Positions 26,194 to 36,313 of a DNA stretch of 56,195 nt are shown one piece after another; the first letter of the stretch is position 1, and each line of letters starts with the position of its first letter. The notes beneath the pieces are model-generated. The model did no database searches and was not told the origin of the DNA. It saw only the letters and a program-made list of their open reading frames with translations. The translations under genes were made by a program, and so were the position numbers. The DNA is from Prevotella sp. (lineage in GTDB: Bacteria > Bacteroidota > Bacteroidia > Bacteroidales > Bacteroidaceae): assembly GCA_018053665.1 (NCBI GenBank), contig JAGPKZ010000006.1, forward strand, positions 1 through 56,195. The letters are read 5' to 3'.

Positions 26194-27630
26194 TTACTTT
26201 GCCTTTGAAGGCTTCGTAACAGGTTCTTTCACAACTTTCTTTGTGGCAGATTTCTTAACTGTAGATTTCTTTGTAGCATCTTTCTTAGGAGTAGTCTTTC
26301 CTTCAACCTTGTCACGGAACTTATCGCTTTCAGTCTCAATCTTTTCAATCTTAGCCTGAAGACGAGATATCTCTTTATCTTTCATCTCTATTTCATCACC
26401 TTGATTCTTAATCGTTGTGAGCAAGCCTTCAAGTTCGTCATTATCAATATCCGTAGAATAGAGATTGTTGACACGATTGATGAAATCACCAAGGATATTC
26501 ATATAGTTGGTGAAGGCGTCAAAAGGACTACTATAGATACCGCGGTCAACACCTAAAACAGCTGGTTTCGTTGTCATAAAGCGGAAGTTGTTGCTAGCCT
26601 GCAAATAATCCCAATCTTGATTTATACGAGGGTCATTAGCTATGCGCACACGATTAGCAACACTATACAACTTATTGAAAGCCTCACGCTGCATAGGATT
26701 ACCCAACCATGAACTTACATCTCGCTCTTCGTCAATCCAACTAAGCGTGTCTGGAACATTAAGCGAATCAACTGGTTTGACACTATCACAAATCTCTGTC
26801 GGAGTAGAGAAAGTAATATTGCGAGCTTTAGCGCAAGCTGGCAAAGCTTTAAGAAATTCAAGAATATTGCTAGACAAAGGCTGAGCTATGCCAATAGCCG
26901 AAAGTTCCATAAAGACATTCACAATTTGCTCCTCTTGAGGCAACGCAACAATACGATTGATATAATTATCAGCAAACAAAGGATACCCGTTCCAATCCTT
27001 ATTGCTGAAACGCAGTGAAATATCATCACTGAGATTTATATCACGCAACAGAAGTTTCAAATTTGGAGCCAAAGCACTATTATATAAATAATGTGGAGAC
27101 TTCCAACCCAATACATGTTTTGCGCCCTCAGTGAGCATACCTTTGAATCCCATCTGGGAAACCTTTAATCCGATATCATCGCTATAAATAAGCGAAGAAT
27201 TGCGCAGCACCTTTGGATAGTGTCCAAAATACTCATTCATCTTTGCGCACTGTCTCTTTACTTCCTCTTCAAATCCTTCCTCATTTACAAGTGAAGAAAG
27301 ACCATGCGAATAAGGTTCGGCAAGAAATTCAACACAACCAGTATTATTGAGTTCCTGCAATTTTTCCAACACTTGCGGAGCATGCATTTCCAACTGCTCT
27401 ACGCCAACGCCGCTAAGAGAGAAAGCCACCTTGAAATAATCTCCGTTAGCCTTTATCATGTCAAGCAACGCATTTAGCGCAGGCATGTAAGAACGCTCGG
27501 TAATCTCAGTAATGTTTCGCTCGTTCTCGTAATCATCATAATAATAATGATCGGTACCGATATCAAAGAAGCGATATCTTTTCAGATGTATAATCTGATG
27601 TATTTCGAAATATAAACAAATTGTCTTCAT
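26194..27630 (-). CDS. GH57 family alpha-glucan hydrolase
   Basis: The 478-residue protein is a family 57 glycoside hydrolase (alpha-amylase type). It has the N-terminal FEIHQIIHLKRY, the nucleophile region EFLAEPYSHGLSSL near 102-115, and the acid region IYSDDIGLKVSQMGFKGMLTEG near 148-170. No signal peptide is seen, so it should act on internal glycogen or maltodextrin. Residues from about 395 form a coiled coil, and the last 35 are Lys/Thr/Ala-rich (repeats like KKSATKK), a basic tail unusual for an amylase. It is the last gene of the glycogen operon. Confidence 0.9.
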   Translation of the reverse strand: MKTICLYFEIHQIIHLKRYRFFDIGTDHYYYDDYENERNITEITERSYMPALNALLDMIKANGDYFKVAFSLSGVGVEQLEMHAPQVLEKLQELNNTGCVEFLAEPYSHGLSSLVNEEGFEEEVKRQCAKMNEYFGHYPKVLRNSSLIYSDDIGLKVSQMGFKGMLTEGAKHVLGWKSPHYLYNSALAPNLKLLLRDINLSDDISLRFSNKDWNGYPLFADNYINRIVALPQEEQIVNVFMELSAIGIAQPLSSNILEFLKALPACAKARNITFSTPTEICDSVKPVDSLNVPDTLSWIDEERDVSSWLGNPMQREAFNKLYSVANRVRIANDPRINQDWDYLQASNNFRFMTTKPAVLGVDRGIYSSPFDAFTNYMNILGDFINRVNNLYSTDIDNDELEGLLTTIKNQGDEIEMKDKEISRLQAKIEKIETESDKFRDKVEGKTTPKKDATKKSTVKKSATKKVVKEPVTKPSKAK

Positions 27631-27661
27631 GCTATATATTTTTTTACTTTATTCTGTTTAT

Positions 27662-28930
27662 CTAGCGCCATCCCAAAGTGCGTTCATAGAGTTCACGTAT
27701 CCACAAGCCAACCTTTTCCCAAGTAATCTGGTCTACCTCGTTCTTTCCTTGAACTGAAAGATAATCAAACAGACTCTCGTTGTGGCAGATACTATAGATG
27801 GCATCGGCAAGAGAGTTTATATCCCAGTAATCCACCTTAATACAATTAGTAAGAATCTCGGCACAACCACTCTGCTTTGATATGATAGTAGGCGTTCCGC
27901 ATTGCATAGCCTCTAGCGGAGATATACCAAACGGTTCACTCACAGAAGGCATTACATACACATCTGAATCCTTAAGGCATTCATAAACCTGTTTTCCATG
28001 CATAAAACCAGGGAAATGGAAACGGTCTGCAATACCTCTTTCTGCAGCAAGATAAATCATCTGATCCATCATATCGCCCGAACCAGCCATACAGAAACGT
28101 ACATTGCGAGTGCGGTGAAGAACCATATTAGCTGCCTCAACAAAATATTCTGGCCCTTTCTGCATTGTGAGTCGTCCAAGGAAAGTAACGACTTTCTCCT
28201 TACCTTTATGGTCTGGACGTGGAATATCCTGCAATTCCTGCTCCAACGGATAAACCGCATTATGAACGGTGAACACTTTGCGTGGGTCCTGATGATACTG
28301 ATTGATGACTGTCTGGCGAGTTAGTTCACTCACACACATGATGCAGTCAGCATTATCCATACCATTCTTCTCTATTCCATACACAGTAGGATTCACATGT
28401 CCACGACTACGATCAAAGTCTGTTGCGTGAACATGGATGCATAATGGTTTACCGCTAACCTGTTTAACATGTATTCCGGCAGGATAAGTAAGCCAGTCAT
28501 GAGCGTGGATGATGTCAAAATCCATTGTTCTAGCCACAACTCCGGCTATAACAGAATAATTATTTATCTCTTCATGAAGGTTGGCAGGATATCCACCAGC
28601 AAAATCAATAGCACCGATATCATTGACATTCATATAATTGAAGTCGCCATAGATATGGTCACGCAGTTTATAATAAAGCTCCGGCGACATTATGTTGCCG
28701 ATTCTATTCTTAACATAATCATAATCAACATCACGCCAGGCAATAGGAACGCTGTTCATTGCCACGATGTTTGCAGGAGTCTTATCCTCATCTCCCCAAG
28801 GCTTAGGCAAGCATAAAGTTATATCAACATCACCTTGAGCGTGTAGTCCCTCCGTAATACCATAATTAGCCGTTGCCAGTCCACCATATACATGAGGAGG
28901 ATATTCCCATCCGAACATTAATACTTTCAT
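27662..28930 (-). CDS. Glycogen/starch synthase-like glycosyltransferase
   Basis: The 422-residue GT-B enzyme has the N-terminal MFGWEYPPHVYGGLATANYGI, matching the glycogen-synthase KxGGL-type donor loop. The Glu motif EPFGISPLEAMQCGTP is near 335-350, and FLGRLTMQKGPEYFVEA near 253-269. It is probably the alpha-glucan chain-elongating enzyme of this operon. The exact donor (ADP- or UDP-glucose) is unknown. The gene lies between the debranching enzyme (17-nt gap) and the GH57 gene (31-nt gap). Confidence 0.88.
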   Translation of the reverse strand: MKVLMFGWEYPPHVYGGLATANYGITEGLHAQGDVDITLCLPKPWGDEDKTPANIVAMNSVPIAWRDVDYDYVKNRIGNIMSPELYYKLRDHIYGDFNYMNVNDIGAIDFAGGYPANLHEEINNYSVIAGVVARTMDFDIIHAHDWLTYPAGIHVKQVSGKPLCIHVHATDFDRSRGHVNPTVYGIEKNGMDNADCIMCVSELTRQTVINQYHQDPRKVFTVHNAVYPLEQELQDIPRPDHKGKEKVVTFLGRLTMQKGPEYFVEAANMVLHRTRNVRFCMAGSGDMMDQMIYLAAERGIADRFHFPGFMHGKQVYECLKDSDVYVMPSVSEPFGISPLEAMQCGTPTIISKQSGCAEILTNCIKVDYWDINSLADAIYSICHNESLFDYLSVQGKNEVDQITWEKVGLWIRELYERTLGWR

Positions 28931-28947
28931 ATTATATCTCCTCCTAT

Positions 28948-30894
28948 TTATTTAAAGTTATACTTTTCAAGAAGCTCAAGAGTACGAAGTATCTCGGCAA
29001 CATTCATTGCGAATGATATAGCTCCACGACCATTGAAAGGCGGATTGCCATCAAAAAGTTCAGGAATGGTACCTATGCAGTGATTAATCATTTCATCTTC
29101 ATATCCTACCATCTGCCTCTCTATGAAACTAAGTCTAGTGCGCTTATAGAGTTTAAGACAGGCTTCCATATAGAAACCTCCAAGCCAAGGCCATGCTGTA
29201 CCTTGATGATAAGCATAATCGCGCTGTGTCTGTGGCCCTACATACATAGGATTATATCCACCACTCTTTGGAGAAAGCGAGCGCAATCCCTTAGGAGTCA
29301 GAAGTTCGCGTGTGCACACATCCAACACGCTCTTTTTCTGGTCTTGCTCTAGAGGAGAATAATCCAAGGCAACAGCGAAAATCATATTTGGTCTTACGCT
29401 CCAATCCCTATCATTTCCACCTACATAATCAAACAGATAACCGTATTCATTCATGAATGTATCAAGGAAAGACTTGCGGCATCGTTCAGCCAGCTTCTCC
29501 AAATGTTCGGCATCTTTATTCTTTTTTGCAAGCAAGGCAATTGATGCACAAAACTTTAGTGCATTATACCACAAAGCATTAAACTCAACTATATATCCAG
29601 TACGAGGTATAACCGGTTTACCGTTCACAGTAGAGTTCATCCAAGTTACAGCCTTGTCAGTACCATTGGTGTAAACAAGAGCGTTGTCCATAACCTTAAG
29701 ATTAGGATGATCACCTCGCTCGATAAACGTCAATATTCGCTTCATGAAAGGTCCGTACATGTCTAGGCATTTCTGCATTCCAGCTTCCTTAGCATACTGT
29801 TGCAGACACCATATAGCCCACAACGGTACATCAGGCTGTTCCATTTCATAAATCTTCACCGAAAGCGGCTTTCCTTGCATAAACTCGTCAAGTCCCTTTT
29901 GCGCTGTTTTCATCACAAGCTCGAAATAAGACTGCTCTTCAATAGAGAGAGTTAATCCCGGCAATGCGATAAACGTATCACGAGCACGGCACTTGAACCA
30001 AGGATAACCAGCAAGAATATACCTATCATCATTGTTCTCATGAATATGGAATTGATGAGCAGCATTGACTAGACAATGAAAGAAGTTGTCTCTTGGCGTA
30101 CGTTCACCTATTTCTGTATCAAACAGATTTTTCAAACTGTCGGTATTACTTTCAGAAGTAGAAGCAGCAAAGACAATACTTTCACCTTTCTTTATATCCA
30201 TCTCGAAATATCCAGGAACATAAAGATCCTCATCAGAGGCATATCCTCGCTCCTGCTCCTTAGAGTATTCCACACCACGATACCAATCAGGCTTAAACAT
30301 GAACTCGTTTTCCTTACTAAACTGCATAAACAATTCAGGATAACCAGAATACATACATGTCTTTATACCGTTGTCAACAGGCTGATAGTCTCTGCTTGCA
30401 ACGGAATTCTCATGAGTAAACTGTCTAACACTTCGGAAAGCGAGGAAAGGACTAAATCTCAATGTTGTTATAGAATGGGCGTCTACAAGCGTATAGCGAA
30501 TAAGGATTCTATCCTCATAATGCTGGAATACGACTTCACGCTTCAAGATAACTCCACCAACGCGATAAACAGTAGTAGGGATTTTACCGCAATCAAATTC
30601 TTTGATATACTTGTGCCCCATAGGACTGTAGTTATTACCCTGATACTTATGAAGTCCCATATTAAATTCAGCGCCATGCTGAACAACTGTAACATCCAGT
30701 GATGAAAGCAGAACATGATTGTCATCATCCAGTTTAGGAACTGGAACGACAAGCAAACCATGATACTTTCGAGTATTACAGTCAACAATAGTGGAACAAG
30801 AGTAAGCTCCAGAGCGGTTGGTGCGAAGCAACTCTCTTGGTAATGACTCTTGAAGATTCGTCATTAGAGCTTTTTCAAATTTTAAATAACTCAT
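28948..30894 (-). CDS. Glycogen debranching enzyme (amylo-alpha-1,6-glucosidase)
   Basis: The 648-residue protein has an N-terminal glycogen-debranching beta domain (LLRTNRSGAYSCSTIVDCNTR near 20-40, up to about 235) and a C-terminal alpha/alpha-barrel amylo-1,6-glucosidase domain (about 275-640) with GYPWFKCRARDTFIALPGL near 300. It lacks a signal peptide and cleaves alpha-1,6 branches of internal glycogen. It is the first gene of the operon, followed by the glycosyltransferase and the GH57 hydrolase. Confidence 0.92.
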   Translation of the reverse strand: MSYLKFEKALMTNLQESLPRELLRTNRSGAYSCSTIVDCNTRKYHGLLVVPVPKLDDDNHVLLSSLDVTVVQHGAEFNMGLHKYQGNNYSPMGHKYIKEFDCGKIPTTVYRVGGVILKREVVFQHYEDRILIRYTLVDAHSITTLRFSPFLAFRSVRQFTHENSVASRDYQPVDNGIKTCMYSGYPELFMQFSKENEFMFKPDWYRGVEYSKEQERGYASDEDLYVPGYFEMDIKKGESIVFAASTSESNTDSLKNLFDTEIGERTPRDNFFHCLVNAAHQFHIHENNDDRYILAGYPWFKCRARDTFIALPGLTLSIEEQSYFELVMKTAQKGLDEFMQGKPLSVKIYEMEQPDVPLWAIWCLQQYAKEAGMQKCLDMYGPFMKRILTFIERGDHPNLKVMDNALVYTNGTDKAVTWMNSTVNGKPVIPRTGYIVEFNALWYNALKFCASIALLAKKNKDAEHLEKLAERCRKSFLDTFMNEYGYLFDYVGGNDRDWSVRPNMIFAVALDYSPLEQDQKKSVLDVCTRELLTPKGLRSLSPKSGGYNPMYVGPQTQRDYAYHQGTAWPWLGGFYMEACLKLYKRTRLSFIERQMVGYEDEMINHCIGTIPELFDGNPPFNGRGAISFAMNVAEILRTLELLEKYNFK

Positions 30895-30976
30895 AGTTCT
30901 CTATTAAGGTTTAAAATGTTTTTTATTGTGTTTTGAGAGCATCTACCTTTTATATTAGGCATACTCAACGTGACTT

Positions 30977-31007
30977 CAAAGTTAACAAAAAATGTTCAGT
31001 CTACAAA
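30977..31007 (-). promoter_or_regulatory. Promoter of the glycogen operon
   Basis: On the minus strand TTTG (plus 31004-31007), exactly 19 bp, then TAACTTTG (plus 30977-30984). The leader to the debranching-enzyme ATG is about 75 nt. Confidence 0.75.
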
Positions 31008-31100
31008 TTTAGTGTCAAACTTTTTTTCTCAAAACCATCATTTTTATGTTTTACAATATATTTTTAGTCAAGATAAATGCTTAATTCTAAGTTTTTTTAT

Positions 31101-31108
31101 TAATTTTG
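31101..31108 (+). promoter_or_regulatory. -7 box of the Crp/Fnr gene
   Basis: TAATTTTG lies 37 bp before the ATG. No -33 TTTG is seen. A dyad begins 5 bp downstream. Confidence 0.45.
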
Positions 31109-31113
31109 CCAAA

Positions 31114-31129
31114 GTAATATTTATATTAC
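31114..31129. promoter_or_regulatory. Dyad overlapping the Crp/Fnr gene start site
   Basis: GTAATATTTATATTAC is a perfect 7-bp inverted repeat with a 2-bp centre. It has the same geometry (and ends GTAA/TTAC) as the dyad at 920-935. Its position over the predicted transcription start suits autorepression. AT-rich dyads can arise by chance, so confidence is moderate. Confidence 0.4.
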
Positions 31130-31145
31130 ATCTCTCTAGATATAT

Positions 31146-31850
31146 ATGGCTTTAAAAAAGGACGACAACAAAGCAGCCATAGTTCAAGCCATTTCTGAAC
31201 TATGGAAACCGCTTACTGACGAAGAGAAGAATATTCTCTCCGATAATATTTATATCCAAAAATTCAAGAGAAACCAACTCATATACAAAGACTTTGACGG
31301 TCCTACAAGAATGATGTGTCTTGTGCAAGGCAAAGTTAAGATATTCAAGGTTGGCATTGGCGGACGCAACCAGATTCTCAGAATCATAAAGCCAATTGAG
31401 TTTTTCGGATTCAGAGCTTATTTTGCAGAAGAAGATTATAAAACTGCCGCTATGGCATTTGAACCTTCAGTCGTTGCATTCTTTTCAATGCCTGTAATAA
31501 TGAAACTAATGAAAAGCAACTTCAATATTAGTCTATTTTTCATTAAATATTTATCAAAGCAACTGGGTTATAGCGACGATCGTACTGTCAATCTAACACA
31601 AAAGCACATACGCGGGCGTCTTGCAGAATCACTTATTTTCCTTAGAGACAGCTACGGCATTGAGGAAGACGGATACACATTAAGCATTTACTTAAGCCGC
31701 GAAGACTTGGCTAATCTGTCAAACATGACGACAAGCAATGCCATACGCACACTTTCGGCTTTCGCCAACGAAAAACTTATCGCTATCGATGGTAGAAAAA
31801 TCAAACTCATTAACAGCGACGAGATATTAAGAATAAGCCAAATTGGATAA
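31146..31850 (+). CDS. Crp/Fnr family transcriptional regulator
   Basis: The 234-residue protein has a beta-roll sensor (about 35-125), a dimer helix (about 130-155), and a winged helix with LSREDLANLSNMTTSNAIRTLSAFANEKL near 185-213. It lacks an Fnr-type Cys cluster. It is divergent from the glycogen operon. Crp-family proteins are global carbohydrate regulators in Bacteroides (Cur in B. thetaiotaomicron), so control of carbon use, including the neighbouring operon, is plausible, but orthology is not shown here. Confidence 0.88.
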   Translation: MALKKDDNKAAIVQAISELWKPLTDEEKNILSDNIYIQKFKRNQLIYKDFDGPTRMMCLVQGKVKIFKVGIGGRNQILRIIKPIEFFGFRAYFAEEDYKTAAMAFEPSVVAFFSMPVIMKLMKSNFNISLFFIKYLSKQLGYSDDRTVNLTQKHIRGRLAESLIFLRDSYGIEEDGYTLSIYLSREDLANLSNMTTSNAIRTLSAFANEKLIAIDGRKIKLINSDEILRISQIG

Positions 31851-31852
31851 TC

Positions 31853-32788
31853 TTATTCTGGAATAAGAAAGTTTATCACTTCTTGTTCTACATTAATCTT
31901 GAATGGTCCAACAGGTGTATTCATCAATCGACCATCAATACCAACCATAGCCCTCTGAACATCAAAGACTTCAACCTCGCGTGTTCTATACGGATGCACA
32001 CTTTTGTGATTAAGAAACTTACCACGCAAAAATAAGTAAAGTCCCTCCAACATCTGGGTTAACTCTGAATGATATACCACTGATATATCAAGCATACCAT
32101 TATAGGGTACAGCATTAGGAGTCTGACCGTAGCCTGTCGAATTCCCCACACATACAGTCATCATCTTACGTTTCAATTCATCAGTGTTTATCTTCATATG
32201 CATTTTGTATTCCAAACGCTGGAATATCATCATGACAAAAGAAAACATGAAAGAAATAGTTCGTGATCCAAAGACATGACGAGTCTTACGACGCAAGTTC
32301 ATTATAGCAGCAATTAGTCCTATGTTAACGCAATTCAGAAAATAGCGATGACAAGGTTCACCACTCTTATTATAATATCGAATACACCCAAGGTCAATCT
32401 TTCGCACACGACGTTGCTTTATCCATTTTATTGACTGGTCGTACTCACTTTCCGAGAATCCCCAGAAATGAGCAAAGTCATTCATCAAACCATTTGGGAT
32501 AACGCCTAGGCATATTTGGTCACGCACATCTTTCTCTACATCCATTAAACAATTCACAGAATCATTCAAAGCAGAATCACCGCCGACAATGACGATAGTC
32601 TTATAACCATTGTTGATCATCATCTTCACAAGACGCTCAACACTCTTTGTGTTCTCACTCTGCACGAAATCATAATCAACATTGTTATCGTGCAATGCCT
32701 TCTCTATTTTATCCCATCGCTTTGATGGATTTGAAAGCCCTTCATGCTTTGGGCAATAAAGCACTCCCCAACGGTTTTCTGTTATCAT
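31853..32788 (-). CDS. Diacylglycerol/lipid kinase family protein
   Basis: The 311-residue protein has the fold signature of DAGK/sphingosine/YegS-type lipid kinases, with a nucleotide-binding start (VIVGGDSALNDSVN near 70-83) and LGVIPNGLMNDFAHFWG near 99-115. The usual GGDGTLNE and GTGNDFAR motifs are altered (GGDSALND and GLMNDFAH). The C-terminal beta domain carries VGIDGRLMNTPVGPFKINVEQ. It may phosphorylate a lipid or sphingoid base; Bacteroidales make sphingolipids. It overlaps miaA by 4 nt. Confidence 0.85.
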   Translation of the reverse strand: MITENRWGVLYCPKHEGLSNPSKRWDKIEKALHDNNVDYDFVQSENTKSVERLVKMMINNGYKTIVIVGGDSALNDSVNCLMDVEKDVRDQICLGVIPNGLMNDFAHFWGFSESEYDQSIKWIKQRRVRKIDLGCIRYYNKSGEPCHRYFLNCVNIGLIAAIMNLRRKTRHVFGSRTISFMFSFVMMIFQRLEYKMHMKINTDELKRKMMTVCVGNSTGYGQTPNAVPYNGMLDISVVYHSELTQMLEGLYLFLRGKFLNHKSVHPYRTREVEVFDVQRAMVGIDGRLMNTPVGPFKINVEQEVINFLIPE

Positions 32789-33711
32789 AAACTCAATATT
32801 TTCTTTATCTTATTAACTTTCTCATCAATAGGCAAAGAGGCGTCAATCCAATTAATGACAAATCCTCTGCGCTCCATACCACGAAACCATGTCATCTGTC
32901 GCTTGGCAAACTGATGAATTGCGATTTCCAAACCATTCAACATTTCTTCATAACTAGTCTTACCTATCACATACTCTGTAATATACTTGTATTCCAGACC
33001 ATAATAAATAAGGTTTTCGGCAGGGACTCCACTTGCAAGAATACTTTTTATTTCATCAACCATACCTTCATCCAAACGCTTTACAAGTCTGTCTGATATT
33101 TTGGCACGGCGCACGTCACGGTCTATATTGACACCAATAATCACAGAGTCTATCGGCGGGCAAACTCTTTTGAGTACAGGATTATCAAGATTATAAGTTT
33201 CTATCTCTATTGCCCTTATAGCCCTTTGACAAGAATCAACATCTGTCTTATTATGCATCACGCTATGATTTTGAGTTTTCAATTCACTCAATAATGATGT
33301 AAGCTCATCAAGAGACTTACCAGAAAGGCTGGCACGCAATTCTTCATTTTGTGGAACAGGAGACAAGTTATATCCTTTTAACACAGATTCTATATAAAGT
33401 CCTGTACCTCCACATAGAATAGGAGTTACTCCCCTACCTGTTATGTCATTATAGACTCGCATGAAATCTTCCTGATACCTGAATAAATTATATTTACTCC
33501 CAGGCTCACATATATCAATAAGATGATAAGGAATGTGGCGACCATTCACAACATAGTCTTCCAAATCCTTACCTGTACCTATATCCATACCTTTATATAC
33601 CTGTCTGCTATCAGCACTAATAATCTCGGTATCAAGGTCATAAGCAAGAGCTGCGGCAAGACTTGTCTTTCCACTAGCAGTAGGTCCTAGAATGGTAATC
33701 ATTTTATTCAT
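32785..33711 (-). CDS. miaA: tRNA dimethylallyltransferase
   Basis: The 308-residue enzyme adds dimethylallyl to A37 of tRNAs that read UNN codons. It has the P-loop GPTASGKT (about 9-16), ISADSRQVYKGMDIGTGK near 33-50, and LCGGTGLYIESVLKG near 99-113. RQMTWFRGM lies near 273-281. Two ATGs are possible (33711 and 33702). The -7 box TAAATTTG at 33716-33723 ends only 4 nt before the first, so translation is leaderless or begins at the second ATG. Confidence 0.95.
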   Translation of the reverse strand: MNKMITILGPTASGKTSLAAALAYDLDTEIISADSRQVYKGMDIGTGKDLEDYVVNGRHIPYHLIDICEPGSKYNLFRYQEDFMRVYNDITGRGVTPILCGGTGLYIESVLKGYNLSPVPQNEELRASLSGKSLDELTSLLSELKTQNHSVMHNKTDVDSCQRAIRAIEIETYNLDNPVLKRVCPPIDSVIIGVNIDRDVRRAKISDRLVKRLDEGMVDEIKSILASGVPAENLIYYGLEYKYITEYVIGKTSYEEMLNGLEIAIHQFAKRQMTWFRGMERRGFVINWIDASLPIDEKVNKIKKILSL

Positions 33712-33715
33712 GGTA

Positions 33716-33723
33716 CAAATTTA
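33716..33723 (-). promoter_or_regulatory. -7 box of miaA
   Basis: The minus strand reads TAAATTTG, directly after the T tract of the gap terminator. The upstream terminator run and the miaA promoter therefore overlap. Confidence 0.45.
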
Positions 33724-33726
33724 TAA

Positions 33727-33756
33727 AAAAAAAGCCGTTCAGCAATGCTGAACGGC
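33727..33756 (-). terminator. Terminator of gap
   Basis: GCCGTTCAGC and GCTGAACGGC (33734-33756) form a 10-bp perfect stem with a 3-nt loop, followed by a long T run on the minus strand. Confidence 0.9.
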
Positions 33757-33790
33757 AGTAATTTTATTTTTGGATAGGATTAACCGATAA

Positions 33791-34825
<1,035 letters not shown>

Positions 34826-34952
34826 TTAAAGGGTTATAAATATATATATCCTTAAACTGAATACCCATTTAAGCACATAAGCAGCGAAAATTAATATAGC
34901 CGAGGCATCAAAAAAATAACACTGCATTGCTTTTTTTTTGTATTTCCGAGCG

Positions 34953-34980
34953 CAAAGATACAAAATTATTTCTATATTTG
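34953..34980. promoter_or_regulatory. Divergent -7 boxes between gap and mscL
   Basis: The minus strand carries TATCTTTG (34953-34960) for gap, and the plus strand carries TATATTTG (34973-34980). A second plus-strand box, TACATTTG, lies at 35086-35093, nearer to mscL. The 307-bp gap (34811-35117) otherwise holds only the AT-rich gap leader and a small GCAAAC/GTTTGC hairpin near 35035. Confidence 0.45.
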
Positions 34981-35117
34981 CACTTCAAAGCTGTATTAAT
35001 TTATATAAAAAAACGAGTTCATTAAACCTTATAGCAAACTTTGGTTTTGTTTGCGTTCAAAAGTGACAACTCTATATTACAAAAATACATTTGCAAATTA
35101 ATTAAAATAGTATACTT

Positions 35118-35549
35118 ATGGGAAGATTTATAAATGAATTCAAAGAGTTTGCCGTAAAAGGCAACGCTGTAGACATGGCTATCGGTATTATTATCGGTGC
35201 CGCTTTCGGCAAAATAGTAAGTAGCATTGTTGATGACATCATCATGCCACCTATAGGTTGGCTAATCAAAGGAGTGAAATTCTCTGACTTAAAATTCAAG
35301 TTGCCTTCTGTAGATATTCCAGGGATGGAAAAGATTCACTCTGTTACAATAAACTATGGTAATTTTCTGCAAGCTCTGCTTAACTTTATCATTATCGCTT
35401 TCTGCGTGTTCATCATAGTCAAGACAATAAATAAAATCACTAATAACAATAAAGTCAAGAAGCCAGCAGCTCCTTCAAAAGAAGAACAGTTGCTATCTGA
35501 AATACGCGATCTATTGAAAGAAAAGCAGAATAAAGACAAAAGTAACTAG
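35118..35549 (+). CDS. mscL: Large-conductance mechanosensitive channel
   Basis: The 143-residue inner-membrane channel has the N-terminal amphipathic [15 protein letters not shown], the first pore helix with [32 protein letters not shown] (about 15-46), and a second helix around 82-103. The C-terminal tail is charged and helical ([15 protein letters not shown]). It opens under membrane tension on osmotic downshock. Length is typical for the family. Confidence 0.96.
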   Translation: MGRFINEFKEFAVKGNAVDMAIGIIIGAAFGKIVSSIVDDIIMPPIGWLIKGVKFSDLKFKLPSVDIPGMEKIHSVTINYGNFLQALLNFIIIAFCVFIIVKTINKITNNNKVKKPAAPSKEEQLLSEIRDLLKEKQNKDKSN

Positions 35550-35559
35550 AAATATTTAC

Positions 35560-35567
35560 TAACTTTG
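35560..35567 (+). promoter_or_regulatory. -7 box of the beta-barrel gene
   Basis: TAACTTTG lies in the 45-bp gap after mscL, 27 bp before the next ATG. Confidence 0.45.
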
Positions 35568-35594
35568 CAGCATGAACTTTAATAAAACAAGCGA

Positions 35595-36245
35595 ATGAAA
35601 AAATTAAGTATTGCATTACTCCTAATAATGGCAACACTAAACGTTAACTCACAGACTAAATTCAGTATTGAAGCTGGGCCACAGTATTCACCTGATTTAT
35701 CATGGCGAATCGGTGTTAATTCCGACATTCCGATATCTAGCAGATTATCTGTTGTGCCTGGATTATATTGGTCAAACAGACACAGAGTGACAAAAGAAAA
35801 TAGCAGTTATGAAGATGAAGGAGGAACATATAACAAATCTAAAGAGTCTTCTTATAGTGCCAATTACATCACTTTGCCAGTAAGACTAGGCATAAGAATT
35901 AGCAGACTTAATTCGATAAACAAACTGCAAATTCTTGTTGGTCCCTATATTGCTTACGGAACTAACGGAAATGGAACTATAACAAAAATAGTGAATGGTA
36001 TTGAAAATGATGTCAAGTATGATTCGTTTGGAAATAACGGAATGTATAAAAGCCGATGGGATTACGGATTAGATTCTGAAATTCAATATACATACAAAAA
36101 CAAATTCAAACTTGGCGTCTTCGTAGAAAGTGGTTTCAAGAAATTGTATGAGTCTGACAACGATTTCGAAAAGGTTATGGACGATTTATTCAAAATAAAT
36201 ACGGTTAATGTCACTGCCGGAATTGTTGTAGGATATCAATTCTAA
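35595..36245 (+). CDS. Outer-membrane beta-barrel protein (PorT-like)
   Basis: The 216-residue protein has a signal peptide (cleavage after VNSQ near residue 19). The mature part has the alternating pattern of a small eight-stranded barrel (YSPDLSWRIGVNSDIPISSRLSVV, ANYITLPVRLGIRISR, LQILVGPYIAYG) ending in a hydrophobic strand and terminal Phe (AGIVVGYQF), the signal for outer-membrane insertion. It has no enzymatic motif and its function is unknown. Confidence 0.82.
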   Translation: MKKLSIALLLIMATLNVNSQTKFSIEAGPQYSPDLSWRIGVNSDIPISSRLSVVPGLYWSNRHRVTKENSSYEDEGGTYNKSKESSYSANYITLPVRLGIRISRLNSINKLQILVGPYIAYGTNGNGTITKIVNGIENDVKYDSFGNNGMYKSRWDYGLDSEIQYTYKNKFKLGVFVESGFKKLYESDNDFEKVMDDLFKINTVNVTAGIVVGYQF

Positions 36246-36262
36246 AACAGCAAAATATAAAT

Positions 36263-36298
36263 AAAAATAGCCTCAACCAAAAGATTGAGGCTATTTTT
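36263..36298. terminator. Bidirectional terminator between beta-barrel gene and guaA
   Basis: AAAAATAGCCTCAA and TTGAGGCTATTTTT form a 14-bp stem with an 8-nt loop between converging genes. Confidence 0.92.
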
Positions 36299-36313
36299 AT
36301 TTATAAGAGAATT

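Noticed and set aside
30076..30702. Plus-strand ORF (208 residues) opposite the debranching enzyme
   Set aside because: Antisense shadow of a well-supported GH133 gene.
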